Source: Oceanisphaera psychrotolerans
GTDB taxonomy: Bacteria; Pseudomonadota; Gammaproteobacteria; Enterobacterales; Aeromonadaceae
Reading direction: 5' to 3'
NCBI RefSeq assembly: GCF_001870485.1
Contig: NZ_MDKE01000007.1
Span: 25,823-89,822 of the forward strand
Length of the DNA stretch: 64,000 bases
This document shows positions 35,082-46,043 of the stretch, piece after piece (positions within the stretch are counted from its first letter, which is position 1; each line of letters opens with the position of its first letter). Below the pieces are notes generated by a model. The model was not told where the DNA came from. It worked only from the letters and a program-made list of their open reading frames with translations, and did no database searches. The translations under genes were made by a program, and so were the position numbers.

Positions 35082-36527
35082 ATGCAAAGGAATCTGTGCC
35101 TACTCTCTCTGGGAGGGCTGACCGCGTTATTCAGCACCTCTGTCTCTGCGGCTGGTGGCCAACTGGATTTAACGACCTCTTCCGTCGGTATCTTTGCCGT
35201 CGTCATCTTCGTGATTGCCTATGTGCTGGTGATGGGAGAGGAATACCTTCACCTGCGCAAGTCCAAACCGGTGCTGGTCGCGGCCGGTATCATCTGGGTG
35301 GCCATCGGCTGGACCTATATTCATCATGGCATTCCGGGGGTGACCGAAGCGGCCTTCCGGCATAACCTGCTGGAATATGCCGAGCTGCTGCTGTTCCTGC
35401 TGGTGGCCATGACCTATATCAACGCCATGGAAGAGCGCCGTCTGTTCGATGCGCTTCGGGCCTGGATGGTGCGCAAGGGCTTCAGTTACAAGTCACTGTT
35501 CTGGATGACCGGTTTTCTGGCTTTCTTTATTTCGCCCATCGCCGATAACCTGACCACGGCGCTGCTGATGTGTGCGGTGGTGACCAAGGTAGCGGAAGGG
35601 GACAAGCGCTTTATCAACCTGTGCTGCATCAACATCGTGATCGCCGCCAACGCCGGTGGCGCCTTCAGTCCCTTCGGCGATATCACCACCCTGATGGTCT
35701 GGCAGGCCGGTATCATCAAGTTCAACGAGTTCTTTATCCTGTTCATTCCCGCGCTGCTCAACTACCTGGTGCCGGCGGTGGCGATGAATTTCTTTATCGA
35801 AAATCGCAAACCCGCCGCCCTCTATGAAGAGGTGGAGGTCAAGCGTGGCGCCATTCGCATCGTGTTGCTGTTTTTGCTGACCATTGCCACCGCCGTGGCC
35901 TGCCACAGTCTGCTGCACCTGCCGCCGGTACTGGGCATGATGACCGGCCTCGGTTATCTGCAGTTTTTCGGTTACTACCTGCGCCAGACCCTGCCGGGAT
36001 CACTGGCGCGCAAACGGGTCATGGCCGAGAAGCGGGGCGATGAAGAAGCGCTCAGACGGTTGGGTAGCGTGGTGCCGTTTGACGTGTTCAATCGAATCGC
36101 ACGGGCCGAGTGGGATACCCTGCTGTTCTTCTACGGCGTGGTAATGTGTGTGGGGGGCCTGGGGTACATGGGCTATCTGGCGCTGGTGTCCGAGGTGCTT
36201 TACGGCGGCTGGGATGCCGTCTATGCCAACATCGCACTGGGTGTGGTATCGGCGGTGGTGGACAACATTCCGGTGATGTTTGCGGTACTGACCATGCAGC
36301 CGGAAATGTCTCACGGCAACTGGTTGCTGATCACCCTGACCGCGGGGGTGGGCGGCAGCCTGCTGTCCATCGGTTCGGCCGCCGGCGTGGCGCTGATGGG
36401 CCAGGCCCGGGGCATGTATACCTTCTTCGGTCACCTCAAGTGGGCACCGGTGATCTTCCTCGGCTACGTGGCGAGCATTTTGGCGCACCTGTGGCTGAAC
36501 GCCGAGAGTTTCAACGTCTTTGGCTGA
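35082..36527 (+). CDS. nhaD: Na+/H+ antiporter NhaD
   Basis: This 481-residue protein starts with a cleavable-looking signal (LSLGGLTALFSTSVSA) and then about 12 membrane segments. Key features are FFISPIADNLTTALLMCAVV, NAGGAFSPFGDITTLMVWQ and VVDNIPVMFAVL, whose acidic and polar residues carry ions in NhaD. It gives Na+/Li+ tolerance at alkaline pH and fits a marine or brackish lifestyle. It converges on the Mn exporter gene. Confidence 0.95.
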   Translation: MQRNLCLLSLGGLTALFSTSVSAAGGQLDLTTSSVGIFAVVIFVIAYVLVMGEEYLHLRKSKPVLVAAGIIWVAIGWTYIHHGIPGVTEAAFRHNLLEYAELLLFLLVAMTYINAMEERRLFDALRAWMVRKGFSYKSLFWMTGFLAFFISPIADNLTTALLMCAVVTKVAEGDKRFINLCCINIVIAANAGGAFSPFGDITTLMVWQAGIIKFNEFFILFIPALLNYLVPAVAMNFFIENRKPAALYEEVEVKRGAIRIVLLFLLTIATAVACHSLLHLPPVLGMMTGLGYLQFFGYYLRQTLPGSLARKRVMAEKRGDEEALRRLGSVVPFDVFNRIARAEWDTLLFFYGVVMCVGGLGYMGYLALVSEVLYGGWDAVYANIALGVVSAVVDNIPVMFAVLTMQPEMSHGNWLLITLTAGVGGSLLSIGSAAGVALMGQARGMYTFFGHLKWAPVIFLGYVASILAHLWLNAESFNVFG

Positions 36528-36594
36528 GGAACTCCCGTCGCGTGACGCCAACAGCCGATGAAAGAAGTGATGGTTCAAGCCGACGGGCATCAAT

Positions 36595-36630
36595 CACCAC
36601 CAGGCCGCCTCAGGGCCCTGGTGGTTTGAG
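36595..36630. terminator. hairpin between nhaD and UPF0016 gene
   Basis: ACCACCAGG / CCTGGTGGT with a ten-base loop lies between two convergent genes. It has only a weak T-run (TTTGAGTGG), so it may act in both directions or poorly. Confidence 0.5.
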
Positions 36631-36634
36631 TGGT

Positions 36635-37192
36635 TTACCACCACAGGGTGGTGATGCCCAACAGGATAAAGAGCAGGGCGCTGGCGCGGTGAATCCAGCG
36701 CATGGGTATGCGTTCGGCGCCCTGCTTGCCAATCAACACCACGGGGACGTTGGCGGCCATCATGCCGAGGGTGGTGCCGGCCACCACCAGCCAGAAGTCG
36801 TCCACGAAGCGGGCCGCCAGCAGCACGGTGGCGACTTGGGTCTTGTCACCCATCTCCGCCAGAAAGAACAGCACAAAGGTGGTGATGAAGGGCCCGTAAC
36901 GGCGGAACTGACCGTCTTCATCATCGAGCTGGTCGGGGATCAGCATCCAGAACGCCATCACGAAGAAAGAGCCAGCCAGCAGATAGCGCAGCCAGGCCGG
37001 ATCCAGCCAGTGTTGTACCCAGACTCCCACCGAGCCGGCGAAGCCGTGGTTGAGCAGGGTAGCGGCCAGTATGCCGACGATGATGGGCAGGGGTTTTCTG
37101 AAACGACAGCTCAGTACCAGGGCGAGCAGTTGGGTTTTGTCGCCGATTTCGGCGATGGCGACCGCAAGGGTCGAGGTAGTCAGGGCTTCCAC
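36635..37192 (-). CDS. UPF0016/GDT1-family Mn2+ exporter
   Basis: This 185-residue membrane protein has two copies of the family motif, AEIGDKTQLLAL (near the N-terminus) and AEMGDKTQVATV (about residue 112), and six predicted helices. GDT1/MneA relatives export Mn2+ (or Ca2+). The manganese-sensing yybP-ykoY riboswitch directly upstream supports manganese export specifically. Confidence 0.93.
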   Translation of the reverse strand: MEALTTSTLAVAIAEIGDKTQLLALVLSCRFRKPLPIIVGILAATLLNHGFAGSVGVWVQHWLDPAWLRYLLAGSFFVMAFWMLIPDQLDDEDGQFRRYGPFITTFVLFFLAEMGDKTQVATVLLAARFVDDFWLVVAGTTLGMMAANVPVVLIGKQGAERIPMRWIHRASALLFILLGITTLWW

Positions 37193-37269
37193 GGTATATA
37201 CCAGGGGGACGGGGTGTTAACAACCAATGAGCAGGCCATGCCGCCCGTCCCCGGTATCGGCATCAGCCT

Positions 37270-37399
37270 GTCAAAGGTCTCGTCAAACCACCGATATCTC
37301 GGTTAGAAGACATCCGGGTCACAACCACCATGGTGATGTTGCACCAATTATGTTGATGGCTGTCTCGTCGTTAAACGAGAGACTACTCCCCCTTGTGCA
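37270..37399 (-). promoter_or_regulatory. yybP-ykoY manganese riboswitch
   Basis: The minus strand has the 5' segment AAGGGGGAGTAG (37398-37384) and the 3' segment GACGAGACCTTTG (about 37285-37273). These are the two conserved strands that close the motif and bind Mn2+. A hairpin (TCTCGT/ACGAGA) follows the first. It stands 78 bp before the UPF0016 start, the normal partner gene. Confidence 0.88.
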
Positions 37400-37478
37400 G
37401 GAGCGGGTATTTTAGTGATTTGGGCGGCAAGTTCAAGGCTGGTGCTTTAACTTGTCGCTCTCGCCTCACCGCGGAGCC

Positions 37479-37796
37479 TTAACCGCCGACCTTTTTCACC
37501 TGCAGCCCGGCTTTGGTCAGCAGCGCGCTCACCTGCTCAAGCCGGTCGCCCTGAATTTCGATCACCCCTTTCTTGACCGCGCCGCCGGTACCCAGCTGTT
37601 TTTTCAGTTGCTTGGCCAGGGTGCCGACCTGCTCAGTGGGCACGCCGTACACGCAAATGACCCCGGCGCCCTTGCGGCCCTTGGTTTCGCGGCGTACACG
37701 TATGATGCCATCGTCGGGGAACGGATGATCGGAGGAAGCAGGCTGGTCCTGCTCTGCCTGCCAGTCGGGATCGGTGCTGTATACCAGTTTGTTCAT
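37479..37796 (-). CDS. yciH: YciH, SUI1/eIF1-like translation factor
   Basis: This 105-residue protein has the SUI1 fold of eIF1/YciH: IIRVRRETKGRKGAGVICVYG and KQLGTGGAVKKGVIEIQGD. YciH influences start-site fidelity and is reported as a stress-linked inhibitor of initiation. It overlaps nagC by 4 bp (37793-37796), so it ends the nagBAC operon in this genome; this linkage is unusual. Confidence 0.95.
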   Translation of the reverse strand: MNKLVYSTDPDWQAEQDQPASSDHPFPDDGIIRVRRETKGRKGAGVICVYGVPTEQVGTLAKQLKKQLGTGGAVKKGVIEIQGDRLEQVSALLTKAGLQVKKVGG

Positions 37797-39022
37797 AACT
37801 TGGGCTCGATGATCAGTTGTAACAGTTCGCCCTCCAACAGGGCGCGTTTAACCAGTGCCAGACCGCCGATGGTCTGGTCATGCTGAAAGTGGGCTCTGAC
37901 GATGGGCAGGGCCTGATGAAAGCTTGGCAAAGACTGCTGGCGGATGGCCTGTTCGAGCAGCGGGAAGAGGACGGACTCGGCTTCGCACAGGGAACCGGTT
38001 AGCAGCAGTTTCTGCGGGTTGAACAGGTTAATCATGATGGCGAGCACCTGACCCAGATGCTGTGCCGCCTGCTCCATCACCGTCAGGGCCAGCCGGTCGC
38101 CGGCCAGTGCCGCTTCACACAGGGCCGTCATGGTCAGCCGGGTCGGATCAAGCAGGCTCCGAACTCCTGGCTCCGGCACCTGGGCCTCCAGCAGGCGGGC
38201 CGCCAGGCGGAGCAGGGCGGCGTCGGAGACCATGGTTTCCAGACAGCCGAGGTTACCGCACTGGCAGCGCTCACCGTCGGGGGTGACCCGGATATGCCCC
38301 ATTTCCGCCACGTCCCGGCCCTGGCTCTTGAAGATGCGACCCTCGGTGACAATGCCGGCCCCCACGCCGTGACCCAGGCTCACCAGTATCGAGTCCAGGC
38401 AGTCGCGGGCCGCACCAAAATAGTGTTCGGCCAGCGCCTGGGCGCGAATGTCGTTGCCGATAAACACCGGCAGGCCGAGCTGCTGGCGCAAGTACTCGGA
38501 CAGTTTCACCTGCGCCAGCGGATAACAGGGATGATAAATCACCTGGCCATGCTTGGCATCGGTGAGGCCGGGCATGATCACCGCCAGGGCAATCAGGTTC
38601 AGGTTGGCGGCCCGGCGGGCGATGTAGTCGGACAGACGATTACCTAGCACGGTGAGCAGGGCATCCTGCTTGAGGGCTGGGCATGCCAGGGTTTCCTGCC
38701 CCCGGGCGTTACCTTGCAGATCATAGAGCGACAGGCTGAGCTCGCCCCGGCCGAGTTTCACCGACACCAGATGAAAGTCCCCGGTAACGGTGGTGAGGGA
38801 AATCGCCCGGCGACCACCGGTAGAGGCCTGATGTTCCTGTTCCTTGATCAGACCATGCTCGAGCAGGGCTCGGGTAATCTTGGTCACGCTGGCCGGAGCC
38901 AGATGACTCAGTGCGGCGATCTTGACCCGGGAGATCGGGCCATGGCTGTCGATAATCCGGTAGACGACCGAGCTGTTGACCTGTTTGACCAGGTCGACAT
39001 TGGCGATTTTTCCGTGGGTCAT
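37793..39022 (-). CDS. nagC: ROK-family repressor NagC
   Basis: This 409-residue regulator has an N-terminal winged helix (ISRVKIAALSHLAPASVTKITRALLEHGL) and a ROK sugar-kinase-like domain with VSLGHGVGAGIVTEGRIF and zinc-binding GERCQCGNLGCLE. It is the ROK-type repressor of N-acetylglucosamine use, called NagC by its place behind nagA. Mlc is a close relative, so family is certain but name rests on context. It overlaps nagA and yciH by 4 bp each. Confidence 0.9.
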   Translation of the reverse strand: MTHGKIANVDLVKQVNSSVVYRIIDSHGPISRVKIAALSHLAPASVTKITRALLEHGLIKEQEHQASTGGRRAISLTTVTGDFHLVSVKLGRGELSLSLYDLQGNARGQETLACPALKQDALLTVLGNRLSDYIARRAANLNLIALAVIMPGLTDAKHGQVIYHPCYPLAQVKLSEYLRQQLGLPVFIGNDIRAQALAEHYFGAARDCLDSILVSLGHGVGAGIVTEGRIFKSQGRDVAEMGHIRVTPDGERCQCGNLGCLETMVSDAALLRLAARLLEAQVPEPGVRSLLDPTRLTMTALCEAALAGDRLALTVMEQAAQHLGQVLAIMINLFNPQKLLLTGSLCEAESVLFPLLEQAIRQQSLPSFHQALPIVRAHFQHDQTIGGLALVKRALLEGELLQLIIEPKL

Positions 39023-40164
39023 GGGGTTGTGAACTGTCCGTTTACCAGGGTGGTGTTGACGTGAAATCCGCTGTTCAGCACCACCAGATTGGCGATCTTG
39101 CCGACGTGGATGGAGCCGAGTTCATGGTCGAGGCTCAGGGCCCTGGCCGGATAGAGGCTGGCCATACGCAGCGCTTCTTCCAGTGGCAGCCCGACCCGTT
39201 CAACCAGGTTGCGGACCCCCGCTATCATGGTCAATGCCGAGCCGCCGAGTGTACCATGCTCATCCACGCATTGCCCATCGCGCACCAGCACGGTGGTGCC
39301 GCAAAAGTCGAACCGGGTCAGCTCGGGGCCGGCCCCGGCGGCGGCGGTGGCATCGGTCACCAGACAGAGGCGCTGGCCCAGTACTCTGTGTGCCAGCCGG
39401 ACATTGGCATCATGCACGTGAACGCCGTCCACGATAATGCCGGCATAGACGGCGGGACTGTCGAACACGGCGCCCACGGCGCCGGGCTCCCGCCCGTTGA
39501 GCGTCGGGGTCATGGCATTGTAAAGATGGGTGGCAAACCCCACGCCGGCATCGAAACCGGCCATGGCCTCATCGTAACTGGCGGCGGTGTGGCCCATGGC
39601 CACCAGAATGCCGGCTTCGTTCAGGCGCCGGATATGCTCGGGACGGTTGCACTCGGGGGCCAGGGTGATTTTGGCAATCACCTCCGCATGTTCACACAGA
39701 AAATCCAGCATGGCAGCGGTCAGCGAGCGGATATGCGCGGCCGGATGAATCCCCTTGCGCGTGAGATTGGTATAGGGGCCTTCCAGGTGCAGGCCCGGCA
39801 CCCGATGCCGGTGCCGGGCCATGTAGTCACGGGTGACGGCCACCGCCTGCTGCATATCCCGGTCGGGCGAGGTGATCAAGGTCGGCAGAAAGCTGGTGGT
39901 ACCGGACTTCAGGTTGGTCCTGTGCATGGTATCCAGGGTATGGATGCTGATGTCGCCATTAAACATCACCCCGCCGCAGCCATTGAGCTGCAGGTCGATA
40001 AAACCGGCACTGAGCAAGGCACCCTCCAGTGAGTGGCGTGGCAGTTCGGGGGCAAGCGCCGCTTCGGGCAGGATGGCGGCGATGCGATCTTGCCGGATCA
40101 CGACGGCCTGATCGTGGTGTAGGCGCTCGCCGTCAAACAGGGTGCAGTGGGTCAGGGCAAACAT
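39019..40164 (-). CDS. nagA: N-acetylglucosamine-6-phosphate deacetylase
   Basis: This 381-residue amidohydrolase removes acetate from GlcNAc-6-P. It contains FIDLQLNGCGG, PGLHLEGPYTN, MGHTAASYDEA and LVTDATAAAGA (the catalytic aspartate), and a HLYNAMTP loop. It is 8 bp after nagB and overlaps nagC. The product feeds NagB. Confidence 0.95.
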   Translation of the reverse strand: MFALTHCTLFDGERLHHDQAVVIRQDRIAAILPEAALAPELPRHSLEGALLSAGFIDLQLNGCGGVMFNGDISIHTLDTMHRTNLKSGTTSFLPTLITSPDRDMQQAVAVTRDYMARHRHRVPGLHLEGPYTNLTRKGIHPAAHIRSLTAAMLDFLCEHAEVIAKITLAPECNRPEHIRRLNEAGILVAMGHTAASYDEAMAGFDAGVGFATHLYNAMTPTLNGREPGAVGAVFDSPAVYAGIIVDGVHVHDANVRLAHRVLGQRLCLVTDATAAAGAGPELTRFDFCGTTVLVRDGQCVDEHGTLGGSALTMIAGVRNLVERVGLPLEEALRMASLYPARALSLDHELGSIHVGKIANLVVLNSGFHVNTTLVNGQFTTP

Positions 40165-40172
40165 GAATGTGA

Positions 40173-40976
40173 TTACTCCAGATACGTAAGCGAGTCGGGT
40201 TGCCGCTGTTCGGGCTCACTCGGGAGAGGAGCCCTGAGCGCCGTGGTGGCGGCGATATCGCAGACCATGATGCAGCCTGGGTGCCGCTGCAGGACGGATA
40301 CCGGCCAGCGCGGACTGACATCGCCTTCCACCGCCGCCTGCAGCGCCAGCGCCTTGTGTTGTCCGGTCACCAGTATCATCACTTCTTCCGCCTCCAGCAG
40401 GGTACCCAGCCCCATGGTCAGTGCCTGCCGGGGTACCCGGTCCGGGTCATGGTCGAAAAAACGGGCGTTATGCTGCCGGGTTGTGTCGGTCAGGGTGCAG
40501 AGACGGGTACGGGAGTCGAACGGCGACATGGGCTCATTGAAGGCGAGATGACCGTTACTGCCGACGCCACCCAGCATCAGATGAATGCCGCCATAGCGGC
40601 GGATGGCGGCCTCATAACGACGGCATTCGGTGGCCAGATCCGGGGCGTTGCCGTCCGGAATATGGATGTGTTCCGGATGGATATCCACATGTCTGAACAG
40701 ATTTTCGTGCATAAAATGGTGGTAGCTTTGTGGATGTTCTGGCGGTAATCCGACGTATTCGTCCATATTGAAGGTAACCACATGACGAAAACTGAGCGTT
40801 CCCGCCTGATACAGGACAATTAGCTCCCGGTAGCAGGTCTGTGGCGAGCTGCCGGTGGGCAGACCGAGCACAAAGGGCCGTTCGGCGCTGGGCGCGAAGG
40901 CCCTGATACGGTCGGCAATATAGTGAGCGGCCCAGCGGCCAACCTGATCGGCATTGGCAAGAGGGATTAAACGCAT
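40173..40976 (-). CDS. nagB: glucosamine-6-phosphate deaminase
   Basis: NagB (267 residues) turns glucosamine-6-P into fructose-6-P and ammonia. [39 protein letters not shown] and [14 protein letters not shown] are the family's active-site segments. It heads the nagB-nagA-nagC-yciH operon and diverges from nagE. Confidence 0.96.
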   Translation of the reverse strand: MRLIPLANADQVGRWAAHYIADRIRAFAPSAERPFVLGLPTGSSPQTCYRELIVLYQAGTLSFRHVVTFNMDEYVGLPPEHPQSYHHFMHENLFRHVDIHPEHIHIPDGNAPDLATECRRYEAAIRRYGGIHLMLGGVGSNGHLAFNEPMSPFDSRTRLCTLTDTTRQHNARFFDHDPDRVPRQALTMGLGTLLEAEEVMILVTGQHKALALQAAVEGDVSPRWPVSVLQRHPGCIMVCDIAATTALRAPLPSEPEQRQPDSLTYLE

Positions 40977-41012
40977 GATGGCGCCTCATGGTTGGATAGC
41001 GAAAGCCTACCA

Positions 41013-41032
41013 TATTTCACCATGATGAAATA
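41013..41032. promoter_or_regulatory. palindromic operator between nagB and nagE
   Basis: TATTTCA-CCATGA-TGAAATA is a near-perfect 20-bp inverted repeat in the nagB/nagE divergent region. ROK repressors such as NagC and Mlc bind A+T-rich palindromes of this kind, and nagC is in the same cluster. Confidence 0.6.
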
Positions 41033-41187
41033 CGAGACCTTTCGGTGTCATAAGGGTCTTCTTTCGGGTCACTGCCAGGCGGGTTGATGCATCCCCGGCC
41101 GTCGCTTGATGTTTCATGGAACGCATTGCTGTGTCAGGCCGCGAGGGCAGCACAGGCTATCGCACTACTGGCATAAGGAGATTGGCC

Positions 41188-42702
41188 ATGAACCTGCTGG
41201 GATATCTACAACGACTGGGCAAGGCGTTGATGTTACCGATAGCGACTCTTCCGGTGGCCGCCTTGCTATTGCGCCTGGGGCAGCCGGATCTGCTGGGTCT
41301 TGCCGTGATGGCCGAGGCGGGGGCGGCCATTTTCAACCAGTTGCCGTTGCTGTTTGGTCTGGGCATTGCCGTTGGCCTGTCCCGGGATAATGCCGGTGCC
41401 GCCGCCCTGGCCGGGGCCGTTGGCTATTTTGTCCTGACCGGCGCGGCGAGGGCCATGGACGGCGATATCGAGATGTCATTCTTCGGCGGCATTATCGCCG
41501 GCATGATTGCCGGCCACTGTTATAACCGCTTTCACCGGGTGCGATTACCCGGTTATCTGTCCTTCTTCGGCGGTCATCGGCTGGTGCCTATCATGACCGG
41601 ACTCTTTGCGCTGCTGGCGGCGCTGCTGGCCGGCCTGATCTGGCCCGTGATGCAGCAGGGCATCGACAGTTTAAGTATGACCCTCTCCACCTCGGGGCCG
41701 ATCGGTCAGTTCTTCTACGGCGTGCTCAACCGGGCGTTGATCCCGCTGGGTCTGCACCATGCGGTGAACTCCCTGTTCTGGTTTGGTCTGGGCGAGTGTC
41801 TCTCCCTGAGCTACGAGGCGGCCGGTGTCGTACAGCAAGTGTGTCTGGATCCGGCGTTGGTGGGCACCCTGGCCGTGGGGGGGCCGGTGCCCGGAGTCGA
41901 CGGCGCCGTGATCATCGAGCTGGCCACCGAGGTGACCCGGGGCGACTTGCACCGCTTCTTCGCCGGCGATCCCACCGCCGGGGTCTTTATGGGCGGTTTC
42001 TTCCCGATCATGATGTTCGGCCTGCCGGCGGCCGCCCTGGCCATGATACTGGCCGCGCCCGCAAGCAAACGGGTTCAGGTGGGGGGACTGCTGTTGTCGC
42101 TGGGCATGACCTCATTGCTGACCGGCATTACCGAGCCGCTGGAGTTCAGCTTCATGTTTCTGGCGCCGCTGCTCTACGTGCTGCACGCGTTGCTGACCGG
42201 CCTGGCGTTGGTGGTGACCAACCTGTTCGGCATCCTGCACGGCTTCGGTTTTTCCGCCGGGCTGTTCGATCTGGTACTGAACTGGGGGTTGGCTACCCGG
42301 CCCTGGGCATTGCTGGGCGTGGGCGTGGCGTTCGCGGTGCTCTATTTTTTCAGTTTCTATTTTGCCATTCGTCGCTTGCGTCTCAAGACCCCGGGGCGAG
42401 CCACGACAGAACCGACGGCAGATGTTAAAGAGAGCGGGGACGATGCTGCCGAGCTGGCGGCTGAATATCTGGCGGCGCTGGGGGGAGAAGATAATCTGCT
42501 GACCATCGATGCCTGCGTTACCCGGCTGCGGCTGACGGTCAGGCAGTCGAGTCGGGTCGACGAAGCCCGGCTGACGGCGCTGGGAGCCAAAGGCATGAGC
42601 AGGTCGTCCGGGAAAAAGCAGAAGCTGCAACTGCAACTGATAGTGGGCCCTCGGGCAGACCGGCTGGCGGCAGAGATCAAGGCGTTGACCGAACATCACT
42701 GA
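41188..42702 (+). CDS. nagE: PTS N-acetylglucosamine transporter subunit IIBC
   Basis: This protein (about 504 residues from 41188) has a membrane EIIC domain (GLHHAVNSLFWFGLGE, GDPTAGVFMGGFFPIMMFGLPAAALAM, GITEPLEFSFMFLAPLLYVLHA) and a C-terminal EIIB domain with the phospho-cysteine in IDACVTRLRLTV. There is no EIIA, so it would depend on Crr-type EIIA. Between FGLGE and GDLHRFFAGDP the linker is longer than in E. coli NagE. AAGGAG precedes the start. It brings in GlcNAc-6-P for nagA. Confidence 0.93.
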   Translation: MNLLGYLQRLGKALMLPIATLPVAALLLRLGQPDLLGLAVMAEAGAAIFNQLPLLFGLGIAVGLSRDNAGAAALAGAVGYFVLTGAARAMDGDIEMSFFGGIIAGMIAGHCYNRFHRVRLPGYLSFFGGHRLVPIMTGLFALLAALLAGLIWPVMQQGIDSLSMTLSTSGPIGQFFYGVLNRALIPLGLHHAVNSLFWFGLGECLSLSYEAAGVVQQVCLDPALVGTLAVGGPVPGVDGAVIIELATEVTRGDLHRFFAGDPTAGVFMGGFFPIMMFGLPAAALAMILAAPASKRVQVGGLLLSLGMTSLLTGITEPLEFSFMFLAPLLYVLHALLTGLALVVTNLFGILHGFGFSAGLFDLVLNWGLATRPWALLGVGVAFAVLYFFSFYFAIRRLRLKTPGRATTEPTADVKESGDDAAELAAEYLAALGGEDNLLTIDACVTRLRLTVRQSSRVDEARLTALGAKGMSRSSGKKQKLQLQLIVGPRADRLAAEIKALTEHH

Positions 42703-42734
42703 GTTCCGATAGGGGCATGATCTGCCTTTCAGAC

Positions 42735-42766
42735 GCGGTGCCAATGTCGGTTGGCACCGTTTTTTA
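42735..42766 (+). terminator. nagE intrinsic terminator
   Basis: CGGTGCCAA-TGTCGG-TTGGCACCG followed by TTTTTTATTATTT, 33 bp after the nagE stop. Confidence 0.9.
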
Positions 42767-43248
42767 TTATTTCAGAGCATAAGCGATACAAACCACTTGA
42801 AAAAAGGGGTTAAGTCAGCTCCAGCTAAGGGGTATGCCCCCGTGCAACTGTGATTGCCGAGCGGCAGGCAGGCAAACCGGAGAGCGATATTTTTCCGTCT
42901 GTCAAGAGCCCGCCGATGAGGCAAGAGACTCAAAAGGTTATGCACAGCGAGTCGGAGCCTTGTGCCGACAGGGTTGGGGGCACTTATCCACCATTTCTGT
43001 GGATAAGGTTGTGCATTACCTATCTAAAACCGGTGCAAAGCCAGTCAGGGCAGGCTTCTCGGATAAGTAGGCAAAAAATTAACCAAAAAATAAGTGTTTA
43101 AAAATCAAAGTCTTAAAAAAAGGCACAAGAAATTCTCGCTCAATATCTGAACGATGAGGGCAAGGCTAGAGCAAAAGCACGAAATGTGGGTTTTTTGAAA
43201 AATCAGTGAGGCTTGTAGTGGATAAGTCAAGAAGAGTGGTGCGAAATT
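42767..43248. other. A+T-rich, ORF-free region with DnaA boxes
   Basis: About 480 bp hold no gene I would support. DnaA-box-like sites are TTATGCACA (42938-42946, exact), TTATCCACC (42984-42992), TGTGGATAA (42998-43006, exact reverse) and AGTGGATAA (43217-43225). Between the last two sites lies an A-rich stretch (43060-43135) with runs of A and T, the sort of region that melts easily. It precedes a tRNA-Asn gene. Confidence 0.5.
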
Positions 43249-43324
43249 TGGCTCCCCCTGCTGGACTTGAACCAGCGACATACGGATTAACAGTCCGCCG
43301 TTCTACCGACTGAACTAAGGGGGA
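43249..43324 (-). tRNA. tRNA-Asn (GTT)
   Basis: A 76-nt cloverleaf on the minus strand: acceptor TCCCCCT/AGGGGGA plus encoded GCCA, D arm AGTTCAGTCGGTAGAAC, anticodon loop CTGTTAATC giving GTT, and T arm CTGGTTCAAGTCCAG. It closely matches other gammaproteobacterial tRNA-Asn. Confidence 0.97.
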
Positions 43325-43479
43325 ATCTCGTGAAGAGGCCGCAGATAATACGCAGGCCAGGGAGGCGGGTCAAGGACAATATCCGATTTTTGACCCTTGG
43401 GACCAAGAGGGCAGTTTTCGCTTAAATTTACCGGTTCACCGGGGGTAAACTGGGCGCTGAAACAAGAGGAGAGTGGGTA

Positions 43480-45480
<2,001 letters not shown>

Positions 45481-45551
45481 TGGCAAGGGAGGACGGCGGG
45501 TAGATCGGGATTTGCTGCTTATCCCGATCCAGGGGCGACCGGTTCCGGTAT

Positions 45552-46019
45552 TCAGGGCTGGGCGGGGGCCCGATAGGCCTGGGTACCCCACAGCGGGACG
45601 GTCGACATGGAATGCTTGAAGCTGCCGCTGGTTTCCTTGGTGCTGTAGGCGATATACAGCAGCGACTGGCTGCGGTCATCATAGATGCGCCGGATCTTCA
45701 GGCTTTTCAGGAAGATACTCTTCGACTTCTTGAACACGATGTCGCCGCTCTTGGAGGTATCGATGGTGGCGATCATGGCCGGGGTGATCTCGCCGGTCTG
45801 GCGGCAGCTGATCGACATGTCGGACGGATCCGACAGATCCAGATCCGCCACTATGTTGGACATGTGGCAGGTCACGCCGGGCACATCGGGGTCGGTCAGC
45901 ACCTCGATCTTGATGTCCTTGGTGGTGAACAGGCCCAGCGATACGTCGCCCACTTCATTGTTGTCACAGCCGGCAAGGGCGAGGGCGGCGATACCGCCCA
46001 GTATCAGTTGTTTCCACAT
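45552..46019 (-). CDS. creA: CreA family protein
   Basis: This 155-residue protein starts with a lipoprotein signal (GGIAALALAGCDNN, with a lipobox cysteine) and contains the CreA core EVGDVSLGLFTTKDIKIEVLTDPDVPGVTCHM, and a repeated CxxTGEITP and TSKSGDIVFKKS. CreA proteins are exported and of unknown function. It lies between uvrB and corA in the opposite direction to uvrB. Confidence 0.93.
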   Translation of the reverse strand: MWKQLILGGIAALALAGCDNNEVGDVSLGLFTTKDIKIEVLTDPDVPGVTCHMSNIVADLDLSDPSDMSISCRQTGEITPAMIATIDTSKSGDIVFKKSKSIFLKSLKIRRIYDDRSQSLLYIAYSTKETSGSFKHSMSTVPLWGTQAYRAPAQP

Positions 46020-46043
46020 CTCGTGCTCCTCATGCTGGCCGGG

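Noticed and set aside
43325..43479. LexA box upstream of uvrB
   Set aside because: No CTGT-N8-ACAG-like site found in the 150 bp before the start.
45503..45531. Hairpin GATCGGGAT/ATCCCGATC after uvrB
   Set aside because: No T-run on either strand, so I did not call it a terminator.
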